64,000 nucleotides of DNA from Bacillus sp. OV166 (GCF_900177675.1 NZ_FXWM01000001.1:5713001-5777000); one strand, 5' to 3'; counted from the first letter of the stretch, positions 52,795 to 62,962 are shown. Translations and numbers: made by a program. The notes: generated by a model from the letters alone, not told the origin.

Positions 52795-55140
52795 TTGAAA
52801 GAACTCTTACAAAAATACGCAAACACCTTTTCAAACCAGCTGGAAAAAATGACATTAGAGGAAAATGAACAGCGCAGTGTGAACCATCCCATTGTCTTTT
52901 TATTTCTAGGCGACTCTGTCAAGGAAGCCATGACATCCATCATGACTATTAATGAAGAAAAATGGCATAACAGCACGGGTGTGTTATATTTCCATGCCTT
53001 TCAAACCAATACAATCAGCCACGATAACGTGTTATCCATTCAACTTCCAGATCATCATTTTGATCCCAAAACCATTCGTAGAAGCATTTACGAGTCCTTT
53101 TATCGGGATGAGAATTTGCTGATTGAACTAAATAAAACCTTCCGTAAACTTTCTTCCAAAATTGCTGAGTACGGAAAGGTCTATTCCTCACTAGTTAAAC
53201 TAAACTTATGTGTGGTGACGGCCGTCGACGACCCTGCAAATATCCTGATTCAAGAATTTACTTTGCTGTTAAAAAGTATTTTACAAGAGTCTTTTCGACA
53301 AGTGGAAGTAGATTTATATGGATTAATAAAGGAAAAGCAGGATGGCGAAAATTTTGCTCTCTCCACTTCACTGGGGATTAGTTTTTTTAATGAGTTAAAT
53401 CAGTTTCAACACGATAAATACACCTTTGAAAAAGAACTTCAGTTAGAAGAAGATCTGCGGCTTCCAGTCGTTCACCCTCCTTCTCCACTCTTTGACATGG
53501 TGTATTTGTTAAGTGATAAAAATGAAGATGGCTTAATTTCAAGTGATGCCGGGAAGCAAAACTACGAAATTATTAGCAATCTAAATCTCTTAAAAAACCG
53601 AAAAATGATTACCGATTATCATGAAAAGATGGACAGCTATAATCATCAGGACTTTAAACGTAGTTTCAGAGGAAACTCTGAGGAACCAGTATTCGCCTCA
53701 GCTGGCTTTTCCAAGGTGAACCGCCCCAATAAAGCGATTGCGCTTCATGCGGCCAGCCATTTTTTCCATGAACTGCTGACATCATTAAAAGCATCCAGCT
53801 CCGAGAAACGCGAAAATGTACTCGGCTTATTTGAGTTGACCGAGGCTTCTTTCCAGAAATATTATCATGACATCATTCCTTCGGATGAAAAGCTCGTGGA
53901 TATGAATGACATGATGGGAGTGTCCAATTCCTATCAAACGGTAAAAAGATTGTCTGTCAAGGAGGCAGAAGAGCATCTGTATGAAGGTGGTACGGAACGA
54001 TTTTTCCATACTAACTTTAAAGAGCCAGTCAGTGAGCATTTACAAACCATGAACTTGAAAGCACATATTGAGCGATGCCTCCATGAAAACGTGATTAATA
54101 ATGAAAAATACGGGTTATATTGCGCTTATTTATGGACCTCTGATTCCACAGGCTCAAATATTAGCATACTGGATGAAATTCATAAAATGATTCGTGAAGC
54201 CAAAAATGAACGAGCGGAAGCTGAAGCACGGCTCGAGCAGCTCTATCATCGAATCGTGGATAGCTGTGATTTTAAAAAAAGCTATCTCCCATTTTCAGAC
54301 AAGAAAAACCTAACTAGCTTTTTACAGTATTTTTTTGAAGAAGCTTACGGCTTAAAGTATCAAATGATCAAACTTGAGGTAAAGCAAGCCATCTTAAAGC
54401 AATATCATGTAGTGTTACAGGAAAACCACCAGTATCTGCGCGCGAAAATAGAGATTGTCGATCAGGTGGAATCATTATTGAAACAAGCAGCTGCGGAGAG
54501 TCTGTATGATTCGGATGAGTATTTAGATAAAAATATCGCGCAGTATTATGGACAAATGATTAGCAGCGTAACAGCAAAGCTAAAGGAAAAACGCGGTCCT
54601 CATTTCTTTTCTGAAGAGCGCTTTTTTGGAAACCTGCTATCATTCCTTGAAAACGGAGCGACCGACCTGATTGAAAGATTGCTGTTTGTCTGTAATCGTG
54701 AGGTATTGACCCAAGAGGAATTTCAGCGCAGCTTTGAAGATGAACTGTTAGAACGGGCGAATGTTATGACGCACTATGATAATCAAGACGTCCTAACCAA
54801 AGAGGATTTGTTCAAGCAATTAAACACGCGCTTAAGCGAAAATTCCTCGATTCATATTGAAGTTTTTAACTACAAACAGGAACACCGCTATGAAGAAAAA
54901 TACTTCTTTGGTGACTTTCACAGCAAATTCATGAAGTTCGCTTTGGAAAAGGAACAAGAAACACGCCATTTTAAGGTGGGCTGTGCCCATGAGAAGAATA
55001 GCAGCGGAATCGAAAAGCTTACCCTGATGGGCGGCTTTAGGCTGAGTGACTTAATGTACTACCAAAGAGGGGAAAAATACTACAAGGCCTACACAGAAAA
55101 AGGATACGAATTCCACTCCAAAGCGGAAACACCCGCTTAG
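52795..55140 (+). CDS. Large unknown protein of the tubulin/GTPase operon (781 aa)
   Basis: A long, mainly helical cytoplasmic protein with no signal peptide or membrane helix. The N-terminal part (VNHPIVFLFLGDS, then a beta-rich stretch to about 190) might be a degenerate nucleotide-binding or tubulin-related fold, but no motif is intact. The start is a TTG behind AGGGGG; no in-frame ATG is near. The last seven residues and the TAG stop lie in repeat copy C, so the native C-terminus has been altered. Confidence 0.75.
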   Translation: MKELLQKYANTFSNQLEKMTLEENEQRSVNHPIVFLFLGDSVKEAMTSIMTINEEKWHNSTGVLYFHAFQTNTISHDNVLSIQLPDHHFDPKTIRRSIYESFYRDENLLIELNKTFRKLSSKIAEYGKVYSSLVKLNLCVVTAVDDPANILIQEFTLLLKSILQESFRQVEVDLYGLIKEKQDGENFALSTSLGISFFNELNQFQHDKYTFEKELQLEEDLRLPVVHPPSPLFDMVYLLSDKNEDGLISSDAGKQNYEIISNLNLLKNRKMITDYHEKMDSYNHQDFKRSFRGNSEEPVFASAGFSKVNRPNKAIALHAASHFFHELLTSLKASSSEKRENVLGLFELTEASFQKYYHDIIPSDEKLVDMNDMMGVSNSYQTVKRLSVKEAEEHLYEGGTERFFHTNFKEPVSEHLQTMNLKAHIERCLHENVINNEKYGLYCAYLWTSDSTGSNISILDEIHKMIREAKNERAEAEARLEQLYHRIVDSCDFKKSYLPFSDKKNLTSFLQYFFEEAYGLKYQMIKLEVKQAILKQYHVVLQENHQYLRAKIEIVDQVESLLKQAAAESLYDSDEYLDKNIAQYYGQMISSVTAKLKEKRGPHFFSEERFFGNLLSFLENGATDLIERLLFVCNREVLTQEEFQRSFEDELLERANVMTHYDNQDVLTKEDLFKQLNTRLSENSSIHIEVFNYKQEHRYEEKYFFGDFHSKFMKFALEKEQETRHFKVGCAHEKNSSGIEKLTLMGGFRLSDLMYYQRGEKYYKAYTEKGYEFHSKAETPA

Positions 55141-55265
55141 CGGCGTATGGACTGGAGCACTTCGACTGAGATAAAGGAAACACGGAGAGCAATAGCGCAT
55201 TCGTGCTTGACTTATCGTAGGGAGAAGGGCGAAGTCCACTAGCCGTTGGGCGTTGGAGCTAGACG
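55119..55265 (+). repeat. Structured 147-bp repeat, copy C
   Basis: Third copy of the element, overlapping the last 22 bases of the 781-aa gene. Arms are weaker than in copy A but mostly still pair (AGCGGC with GCCGTT). Confidence 0.85.
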
Positions 55266-55332
55266 GTAATCAAATTTCAAGGAATTACCTTTAATCATTG
55301 AAAACGAACTCTTTTAGTAAGGAGATTTGAAC

Positions 55333-56607
55333 ATGCCTGTTCGAAAATTTAGTATCCTGTTTTTTGTTTTTAGTATCATTGCCGGGCTTCTAGGTGCTAT
55401 CCTTGGTGAATGGTTAATCGAGTCCTATTATGGTGTATGGCCTAATATCCTATTAATGGGCGCCTATTTTGGCCAGTTAGCCCTGATCGCAGGTCTCTTC
55501 TGCTTAGGTGCTGAGTTAATTAGTCCCATTATTAATGGACGCAGTTGGCGCTTGGAATATTCGGGCCTTTCTTGGAAGATGCTGGTACCTGCCACGCTTG
55601 TCATGCTATTTGCTGCCGGCCTTTTATTTCAATTCTTAGATTCTCTTAATTTCTCAAATATCAAACCGCCAGACGATATCGTGATGGTCATGGATATCTC
55701 AGACAGCATGAATGAAACGGATCCTGGACACGAAAGCTTGAAGGCTGCCGGAAAGCTCATATCCAATATGAAGCCGACCCACCGTGCCTCCGTTATTTCT
55801 TTTAACGAAGATGCTAATATTACAAAATCGATGTTTAAGGTCAGTGATAAACAAGAACGCACCGATGCGATTGAGCAAATCAATCGTTTACAAGCTACAG
55901 GAAGCACCGATATTGGCAACGCCTTGGACACAGCTATTCAAGAGATTGATGACCACAAAAAAAATGGACGAAAACCAATGGTCATTCTGTTCTCAGATGG
56001 TTATAGCGAACTTGACCTTGATACAGTGGTAGAGCCATACCAGAATAAGGACATTGTCATAAATACGATTGGGATGAGCAAGATTGATAAAGGAGGAGCC
56101 CAATTACTTAAATTAATTGCTTCGCGGACCGGTGGTTCCTTCTATGATGTAAAAAATGCCAATGAATTAACGAACGTATTTGAAAAAATTTACTTAGAAA
56201 ACCAGGACCGTTTGCTTGTGACCCAAAGACACGGATTGTTTCAAGACAGCACCTATCTCGCCATTCTCCGAGTGGTCTTAATCACGTTAATCGGCGGATT
56301 GTTTGGTCTCGCGCTTGGAATAATTTTCGACAATCGTTATTTAGCGAAAAGCTATGCTATTACTGGGGTGTTTGCTGGACTATTAGCAGGATTGGTACTC
56401 GAACTTGGTTTGCAAGATAGCCTGCAGTCAGGATTTTCTTACCGCCTCGCTGCCGATATTCTCTTAACTGCGTTAACTGGTCTTGGAACGCTGATTATTC
56501 CGATTCGTGAAAAGTTTTCGGGCAGTGCGCAGCGTAACACCAGTGGGTCCGATTTTTCCGTAAAAAGAAATTCATCAAAAAGGGATCATTTTAAAAAGGG
56601 ATTTTGA
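55333..56607 (+). CDS. VWA-domain integral membrane protein (424 aa)
   Basis: Three or so N-terminal membrane helices (about 5-100), a VWA domain (about 115-300) with complete MIDAS (DISDS, GSTDIG, SDGYS), then three or more C-terminal membrane helices (about 315-395) and a basic tail. The VWA domain lies between the two membrane blocks. AAGGAG is eight bases before the ATG at 55333; an in-frame TTG at 55327 is less likely. It is the second VWA protein of the operon. Confidence 0.85.
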   Translation: MPVRKFSILFFVFSIIAGLLGAILGEWLIESYYGVWPNILLMGAYFGQLALIAGLFCLGAELISPIINGRSWRLEYSGLSWKMLVPATLVMLFAAGLLFQFLDSLNFSNIKPPDDIVMVMDISDSMNETDPGHESLKAAGKLISNMKPTHRASVISFNEDANITKSMFKVSDKQERTDAIEQINRLQATGSTDIGNALDTAIQEIDDHKKNGRKPMVILFSDGYSELDLDTVVEPYQNKDIVINTIGMSKIDKGGAQLLKLIASRTGGSFYDVKNANELTNVFEKIYLENQDRLLVTQRHGLFQDSTYLAILRVVLITLIGGLFGLALGIIFDNRYLAKSYAITGVFAGLLAGLVLELGLQDSLQSGFSYRLAADILLTALTGLGTLIIPIREKFSGSAQRNTSGSDFSVKRNSSKRDHFKKGF

Positions 56608-56673
56608 TGGACAGCGTTCAGGAGCGGCTTGGACCTCTCCGTATCAATTAGAAAAGATGGTGGGTGATTTCTG

Positions 56674-57312
56674 GTGAACTGGGAAACCCTTGCTTCCCCT
56701 GACTATGAAATAAAGGATTTACGAAAGACAATAAGAGATTCAGAGGTTCACTTAACTTGGTTCTGGTCTAAAGATATCGACTTTGTCTATATTTATAAAG
56801 CGTCCTCAGACAATGTAAAACCAATCAGCGAAATCAATGAGCAGGATTTGAAACTCTATACCCGCGAGGAATATAAAGCCAATCATGGATATGTTGGCAG
56901 ACTGGATGCGATTGGCCGCTACGCCTATCGCATCTTCCCCTGCAAAAAACGTGACAGAAAGCTGGCTGTTTTTAGTCAGGAAAACGATAATAATCTCATT
57001 TTTATAACGGGATCGAAGGCAAAGATTTATTTTTCAATTACCTATAAAAATAAATTCCTTCAGCCGAAAAAAAGAGTTCGCATGTCCATCATGTCAGAAA
57101 TCGTGCTTGATAAAGATCTGTTAGTCTATGTTAAAAAAACGGGCAGTCCTCCCATGTCCATTGAAGATGGAACCGTCTTCCCATTTATTCGTGATTTCCC
57201 ACCCGGAAAAACGGAGCTGCTTGAAAAGGAAATCGGTAAGGATGAATTTATTAGAATCTTTTTTAGTAATGGTAGGAAATCAGCTGAAATTTTTGAACTG
57301 ATTCCAGAATAA
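56674..57312 (+). CDS. Unknown beta-rich protein next to the GTPase (212 aa)
   Basis: A soluble 212-aa product starting at GTG (56674) behind a GGTGGG site. Repeated short beta strands (VHLTWFWSKDIDFVYIYK and others) suggest two fibronectin- or Ig-like folds. No family recognised. It ends 13 bases before the GTPase gene, so it is cotranscribed and may be its partner. Confidence 0.65.
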   Translation: MNWETLASPDYEIKDLRKTIRDSEVHLTWFWSKDIDFVYIYKASSDNVKPISEINEQDLKLYTREEYKANHGYVGRLDAIGRYAYRIFPCKKRDRKLAVFSQENDNNLIFITGSKAKIYFSITYKNKFLQPKKRVRMSIMSEIVLDKDLLVYVKKTGSPPMSIEDGTVFPFIRDFPPGKTELLEKEIGKDEFIRIFFSNGRKSAEIFELIPE

Positions 57313-57325
57313 GGAGAGACATTAC

Positions 57326-58594
57326 ATGTTTGGACTACTAAAAAGAATGTTTGGAACAACACAGCCGGAAGCTCCAAGACCGCAATTTTACGATATTGTC
57401 TGTCCCTACTGCTTCTCAAAATTTCATCATGAAGATGTCGTCTTCCGTGCTGCACACTATCGTGATGATGATGAGGCCTTCAACCTTCAGGAAGATGATA
57501 AATTGAACGATTATCGGAAGAAATTTGGGCTTGCCGAAATTGATGAAATTGAGGCAATTGTTTATCCTTCGACGATTCCAGATGATAATAAGATTTACTC
57601 CAACGGTGTGCTTATGGGTGTTTCTGATAAATACGCGGTTGTGACGAGAAAGCGACTTTGCCCAGGGTGCCATAACGAACTTCCCGTTACAGCAGGTAAA
57701 TATCCAAGTAATATTCTTTCTATTGTCGGTGCCACTTCCGTCGGGAAATCTGTTTATATTACGTCTCTCATTCATACCTTGCAACATGTAACAGCTAATA
57801 ATTTTAATGCGGCATGTATTCCGCTTAATAACGCGATTAGCAGAAGATTCAGGGATGACTATGAAATTCCTTTATTTGAAAATGGAAATTTGCTTGATGC
57901 TACCGCTACGACAAAGCGCCAAGAACCGTTTATTTTCCAATTTGTGTTTAAAGATGAAAACAAAGCACCACTGACACTCGTATTTTTTGATGTAGCTGGT
58001 GAGGGTATGACTGAACAAGAATATCTTCAACTTCATGCTCCCCATATCAAAAATTCAGCGGGAATTTTATTCTTAGTCGACCCAATGCAAATTCGAGCAA
58101 TCCGTCAGAAAATGCTTCATCAAATGGGTGAAAATCCGGGGGAGATAGTTGGACTTGCTCGTGAACCCCGCGAAGTTGTTGTCGCATTATTTGAGGATTT
58201 CATTTCTCAACAGGAAAACAACAAAACGAATATTCCGACTGCAGTCGTGCTGACAAAAAGTGATTTATTGTATACCCTAAGTTCCGACGAGGGTGAATAT
58301 ATTCGTTCTAATAGCAATGTGTTCCACAATGTTACACATAGTGGATACCTTAACCTGGATGAATACGAGAATATCAATGGAGAGATTAGAAGGTTTCTAT
58401 CAAAGGTAGATACTCCGTTCGTCGGTTCCATTGATGTTTTTTTTAACGAGGCTTCCTATTTTGCCGTGTCTGCCCTCGGAAGCAATCCAGTCGATCGACA
58501 AGTTAGTGGAATAATTAGTCCGATTCGTGTGGATGAACCGTTTATTTGGCTCCTGTATAAGCTGGGCTATATAGAAGGGAGACATGTGCAGTGA
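57326..58594 (+). CDS. TRAFAC-class GTPase with N-terminal zinc ribbon (422 aa)
   Basis: Cys pairs CPYC (26-29) and CPGC (112-115) frame an N-terminal zinc-binding region. The GTPase domain has G1 GATSVGKS (135-142), G3 DVAGEG (222-227) and G4 TKSD (310-313). It resembles the GTPases that accompany GAP1 proteins in predicted prokaryotic conflict systems. No membrane segment. AAGGAGAG precedes the ATG. The stop overlaps the next gene's start by 4 bases. Confidence 0.85.
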   Translation: MFGLLKRMFGTTQPEAPRPQFYDIVCPYCFSKFHHEDVVFRAAHYRDDDEAFNLQEDDKLNDYRKKFGLAEIDEIEAIVYPSTIPDDNKIYSNGVLMGVSDKYAVVTRKRLCPGCHNELPVTAGKYPSNILSIVGATSVGKSVYITSLIHTLQHVTANNFNAACIPLNNAISRRFRDDYEIPLFENGNLLDATATTKRQEPFIFQFVFKDENKAPLTLVFFDVAGEGMTEQEYLQLHAPHIKNSAGILFLVDPMQIRAIRQKMLHQMGENPGEIVGLAREPREVVVALFEDFISQQENNKTNIPTAVVLTKSDLLYTLSSDEGEYIRSNSNVFHNVTHSGYLNLDEYENINGEIRRFLSKVDTPFVGSIDVFFNEASYFAVSALGSNPVDRQVSGIISPIRVDEPFIWLLYKLGYIEGRHVQ

Positions 58595-61410
58595 CCGGAA
58601 AGTTAATTCAACAACAAATGTATACCAGGGAACGGGGCGGAATTTTCCTCTCAACGGACGGATATGATACCATTGCTATTTCCGAAGGCTTGGACAAGTC
58701 ATTTGTGAAAAAATATCTACATCCCTTTTGCATTTATCAATCACCAAAGGCTTTAACATCACGTGGAGAAAAGGACAGTTCCCTCTACCCGGAAACTGTC
58801 ACACTGTTTCAGCCGGAAACCGGTGACATGGTCATTGGTCAATCTGTATTTGTGCCTGCTGATTTTACGGGTCAGCGCAGCGCTTATTTCATGCATAACT
58901 ATGTACTCCCTCCAAGCCGAAAGGAAGAATGGATTAAACATCCTGAAAAGCTATTTCAAATAAATGACTTTCAGACTTCCTATAAAATGGATCAAGGCCA
59001 TGTTCTTCCGGCATTGGAAGAAACCGGATATGATGATATGGATGTTCTTGCCGGAAAAGATACTCTTTTGGGGAATTTAGGAATTCGCGAAGATCAGTTT
59101 AAACAACTATTATTTGCAGTCATGTCGTCCATTGCTGGGAAGAAAAAGGTGTTTATCTCATTAAATGTACCTTTGCAGGAATATTCGAAGGCTGCACTTC
59201 AACTGTTGGAGTTAATTTATCTTTATTTGCCCTATACACACCGCCGCAAATTAGGCGCAATGACCTTTTCAAGTGAACCAGAGAGTAAAAACTATATCCA
59301 TGTGATGTTTTATGAGCCAGGTACATTAAACATGAATGATCGTTCGATTGAAAAGCAATTCATTTTTGATTTTGCAAATGATAGGATTTCTGGCCTTGAT
59401 ATTACTGGTCAGAAGCATGAGTATCTGGACTTTGCACTCGACCATTTTACCCAATCGAAGCGAATGGACGATTTCTTTGCGTTCGCAGAAACGGCATTAT
59501 CAGGCTTACCTGAGGAGCAGAAGCTAGAGGTAGCGAGCTACTATCAGTTGACCTCCCTTTATCAAACACTTAATAGTCACGATGACGCCTTATATAAAGA
59601 AAATAAACTAGGCTTTTTAAATAGTTTGCAGAAGTTTCTACAGATGAATAGTGATGAGAAACAGCCTTTGGTTGAGCTATTTTTACAAATCCTAGCGATG
59701 GAAAAATATGCAGGCGATCCTACAACAGCTCTAGATTACATTCACGCTGTAGTGTCCATCAATCAAATGGTACGAAGCGATGAGGCTCTCTCGTTCATAC
59801 TAGAAACACTCAACTATTATCAAAATGCTCAACTTTTCCATAAGCTCTGGAAATTGGTTGAACAGGACAATCGCTCTTATAAAGCGATTTTGATGTTTAT
59901 TAATGAGCATCCCAACTATGACAGTCTCCTTGAGCTTTATCTGGATGAACGGTTCAATCGGATCATTCGAGTCGAAGAGATTCTTCGGGAGCTCAAATCA
60001 ATGCTTGGCTCACCATACCTTTTATCTATCGAAAAGTTTAAATCGGTAGTGATTACGAAAATTGAAGCCTCGTTAAAACAGGAAAGTAATGCTTTCACCG
60101 CGGTTCTTGCCATCAAGGACTTTAAGGTGGATATGGCAGACAAGGATTTTCTCAATTTTAAACAAAAGATGTTTAGGAGTTCAGTATGGGCGATGTTAGA
60201 TCATATTCGTCCAAAAGAACTGACAACTCAGGATATCATGACATTCGGTAAAATTTTCAACCAACCGATAAACCCGAGAGATATGAAGGATGGCAAGGCA
60301 AAAGATAATTATCTAATGACTGATGCCCTATACCAGGTGCTCAGCAAGCCATCTCATGCTAGTCCTAATCAGCTTAAATCGTTATCAAGATCGGGCCGTG
60401 AACTGGTGCGGGAGATTTTGCAGCAGCTCTTACGAGTCAAGGTTACCACTGAGCACATTCCAGTTCTAAATATTGCCCTTGGGTCAGAACATGGTGACGT
60501 AGATTATGGGATGCTATTTAAACACTTAATCCAATACAGCGATGATAAAACGATGATGGCTTTTATTAAGGATCATTCAAATTTAGTTGGAATTGACGTA
60601 CCTTATCGAAGTGCATTACGAAGCTATTTAGTTTCCGATCCAAAATCAATTTGGCGGAATAAAAAATACAATAAAGAATTGAAATTAATCCGAAAGAGCA
60701 GCTTTAAGAACTTTTTGAAGGAAGTTGAAACAGAAACAGCAAGTCCTCTTGTCAAATTCTTTAAAAAGTATGGGGTAAAACTGTTAATTGCTGTAGTCGT
60801 TCTTGGCGGAGCAGGCGGTGCAGCTTGGTTTGGAGTGGACTACTATTCCAGTAAACATTCCACAAAAAAGGTTGCATCGACACCTGCTGTGAAAAAGAAT
60901 GTCAAGAAAGCAGAGAATGTAGTATCTTTAGACCAATTTAAAAAGTTATCTGAGGAAAAAGTAGACGGTGAGAACTTTAGTCTGCCTCTTGAAGGAAAGC
61001 AATTTGAAAAAATTGTTGGACAAGCCCAAGGGGTAACCCTGACCGATCGACAAGATGGTAATTTCCACTTGGATCTGAAAACTGAAACGGAAGCCAGCCC
61101 CTTTGAAAATGGGCAGCTAAAAGACGGATTCTCGCTTGTTGGGACGGAATATGATTTTGATCCGAATGATAAAACGTATGAAGTCGTATTAGTCGCTAAC
61201 AATAGTGAAACAGTAGAGTCTTATCTGTGGGTATACTCTATTAAATCTGACATGAAGAATGGAACCTTGGAACCTCTCCCGCTTAATTACAACTCGGAGG
61301 GTATTACAGATGTAAAATTAGCTACTAAAAAACTAACGCTAACACAAGGTGAAAGTGAAGTAGCTTACGAATTCCCATTTACAGACCAAATAAGTGACAG
61401 CCAAGAATAG
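58591..61410 (+). CDS. GAP1-like GTPase-associated membrane protein (939 aa)
   Basis: The N-terminal 230 residues look like the GAP1-N2 domain (QQMYTRERGGIFLSTDGYDT, LYPETVTLFQP, AYFMHNYVL), followed by a long helical middle region, one membrane helix (about 725-750) and a C-terminal outside domain of about 180 residues. GAP1 proteins pair with TRAFAC GTPases; this gene starts at a GTG overlapping the GTPase stop (GTGA), so the two are made together. It probably tethers the GTPase to the membrane and to a signal outside. Confidence 0.8.
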   Translation: MTGKLIQQQMYTRERGGIFLSTDGYDTIAISEGLDKSFVKKYLHPFCIYQSPKALTSRGEKDSSLYPETVTLFQPETGDMVIGQSVFVPADFTGQRSAYFMHNYVLPPSRKEEWIKHPEKLFQINDFQTSYKMDQGHVLPALEETGYDDMDVLAGKDTLLGNLGIREDQFKQLLFAVMSSIAGKKKVFISLNVPLQEYSKAALQLLELIYLYLPYTHRRKLGAMTFSSEPESKNYIHVMFYEPGTLNMNDRSIEKQFIFDFANDRISGLDITGQKHEYLDFALDHFTQSKRMDDFFAFAETALSGLPEEQKLEVASYYQLTSLYQTLNSHDDALYKENKLGFLNSLQKFLQMNSDEKQPLVELFLQILAMEKYAGDPTTALDYIHAVVSINQMVRSDEALSFILETLNYYQNAQLFHKLWKLVEQDNRSYKAILMFINEHPNYDSLLELYLDERFNRIIRVEEILRELKSMLGSPYLLSIEKFKSVVITKIEASLKQESNAFTAVLAIKDFKVDMADKDFLNFKQKMFRSSVWAMLDHIRPKELTTQDIMTFGKIFNQPINPRDMKDGKAKDNYLMTDALYQVLSKPSHASPNQLKSLSRSGRELVREILQQLLRVKVTTEHIPVLNIALGSEHGDVDYGMLFKHLIQYSDDKTMMAFIKDHSNLVGIDVPYRSALRSYLVSDPKSIWRNKKYNKELKLIRKSSFKNFLKEVETETASPLVKFFKKYGVKLLIAVVVLGGAGGAAWFGVDYYSSKHSTKKVASTPAVKKNVKKAENVVSLDQFKKLSEEKVDGENFSLPLEGKQFEKIVGQAQGVTLTDRQDGNFHLDLKTETEASPFENGQLKDGFSLVGTEYDFDPNDKTYEVVLVANNSETVESYLWVYSIKSDMKNGTLEPLPLNYNSEGITDVKLATKKLTLTQGESEVAYEFPFTDQISDSQE

Positions 61411-61413
61411 TGC

Positions 61414-61450
61414 AAAAAAGAGCATTCCTGCGGTGGGATGCTCTTTTTTT
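61414..61450 (+). terminator. Terminator of the VWA/tubulin/GTPase operon
   Basis: AAAAAGAGCATTCC pairs with GGGATGCTCTTTTT (one G-U) around a 6-base loop, followed by T. Confidence 0.9.
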
Positions 61451-61468
61451 GAGGAAACCTATATTGTT

Positions 61469-61615
61469 GATTTTGGGGAACTAGACATTGGAGACACTTT
61501 TTACTGTTTAAATATGATTTTTGTCGCCAATAGCCCTCATTGGACACACTTTTCTCTGTTTTTATCTGATTTTTGTCGCCAATAGACTCATTGGAGTTAC
61601 TTCTCATTTTTTCTC
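61469..61615. repeat. Second 52-bp tandem repeat (about 2.5 units) in a convergent gap
   Basis: GATTTTTGTCGCCAATAG occurs at 61516 and again at 61568, a 52-base period; a degenerate unit begins near 61469. Each unit has CCAAT...ATTGG arms and a CTCTGTTTTTATCT tract. Period, arm-plus-T-tract layout and convergent-gap setting match the array at 3429. Confidence 0.7.
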
Positions 61616-62962
61616 CAAGGTAAACTTATTATTTTTCAAAGAAAGATTGGACAATTCTGTCCCTGTCACGCTGATAACATCTTTGCTCTGCTTAACCTCA
61701 GTACCATAGTCACTCCATACCTGTTTCGCACTGCCACTTGCTTGGACCTCTAATGCAATAACTTCTGATATTCCTAATCCACCAGGTAATCCAAAAACTA
61801 GCAGACCCTTTTGTCCATTTTCTGATGTGACGGTTAGGAAAGAATCTATATATGATGTTGGTTCTGGAGAATTGCTGCCTTTATACTCAGGCGATTCCCC
61901 TACCTTCTTGCCTTGAGATAAAACAAAAACTTTCACCTTTCCTGATGAATCGTCTTGTTTCTGGGCAGCGGCAACTAATGTATATTCATGACCAGCTAGT
62001 TTGATGGAAGCATGTTTGATTGGCTCCCAGCTAGGAACTACTTGCGTGAATTGACTTAAATCGACCTGATCTTTTTTCTCCGCTGCTTTCTCCTTTGGCT
62101 TGTCCTTTTCCACTGCTGTTTCTTGCTTACCTTCGCTCGCTTGAATCGAGGTTTTTTCCGCTCCACCCTTTAAAAAGTTAATGGAAAAGATGACGATTAT
62201 AAGTAAAACAGCTACAACGCCTATAAACAATGCGCCGGATTTCCGCTTTTCTTTTGGAGGGGCGGGAGAAATTTCAGGTACAATTCGCTTTGGTTCCTCC
62301 CTCTCGATCACTTCTTTATTAGGTAGTCCGAAAACGGTCGTAGAGGATTCACCTAGATTCACTAATCCCGGCTTGGGTATCGCTAATTTCCTTAGAATCC
62401 ACCCTTGCAGTTCCTCGATGTGATCAAAGCATATCCCTTCAAAATGCGATTCAGCAAGGGATGAATGATTTTTTAATATGGATAGCACTTGTTTGAGGTC
62501 ATCCTGAATGGTTATTTTTCTATCTGGTTGAAAAACGGCTCTCTCGCCTGCACCATATAAGATAATCTCGCCATTCTCTTTTATCCAGATATTAAATCGA
62601 TTGATCTTACCATGAAGAATTTCATGTTTGTGCAAATATACGACAGCATCGACGAACTGATCAATTTGTTTCCCGGTAAGCATCTGCTCTTTTTCTAAAA
62701 AGTCCCCTTCGTTTCCTTCCATCACAACAAAGGGCTTACGGTCCCATACATCTAGCACCTTCACTGCAGGAAGGTGCTTATAATAGATAATCTTCGCTTC
62801 ATACTCACGATACAACTGATTCCACTGATCACGAAGCGGCAACTGATGGATCAAGCGTAGGATTCCTGGTACTCCGTTCTTTGGATCTTCCACTTGATAA
62901 ACGGTTAATTGCTCACCAGTGTATAGTTCTTTAATGATCCTGAATTGGTTAATGTCAGCCAT
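61604..62962 (-). CDS. Membrane-anchored pseudokinase (452 aa)
   Basis: Residues about 5-205 have a protein-kinase-like fold, but the catalytic residues are gone: the HRDxKxxN loop reads HGKINRFN (no catalytic Asp), the DFG position reads YGAG, and the beta3 lysine position reads GILRLI. One membrane helix follows (about 245-265), then a charged linker and a C-terminal outside domain. It likely signals by binding, not by phosphorylation. A GTG at 62968 is in frame; AGGGAG lies eight bases before the ATG at 62962. It is downstream of the ZorB-like gene by 38 bases. Confidence 0.75.
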   Translation of the reverse strand: MADINQFRIIKELYTGEQLTVYQVEDPKNGVPGILRLIHQLPLRDQWNQLYREYEAKIIYYKHLPAVKVLDVWDRKPFVVMEGNEGDFLEKEQMLTGKQIDQFVDAVVYLHKHEILHGKINRFNIWIKENGEIILYGAGERAVFQPDRKITIQDDLKQVLSILKNHSSLAESHFEGICFDHIEELQGWILRKLAIPKPGLVNLGESSTTVFGLPNKEVIEREEPKRIVPEISPAPPKEKRKSGALFIGVVAVLLIIVIFSINFLKGGAEKTSIQASEGKQETAVEKDKPKEKAAEKKDQVDLSQFTQVVPSWEPIKHASIKLAGHEYTLVAAAQKQDDSSGKVKVFVLSQGKKVGESPEYKGSNSPEPTSYIDSFLTVTSENGQKGLLVFGLPGGLGISEVIALEVQASGSAKQVWSDYGTEVKQSKDVISVTGTELSNLSLKNNKFTLEKK

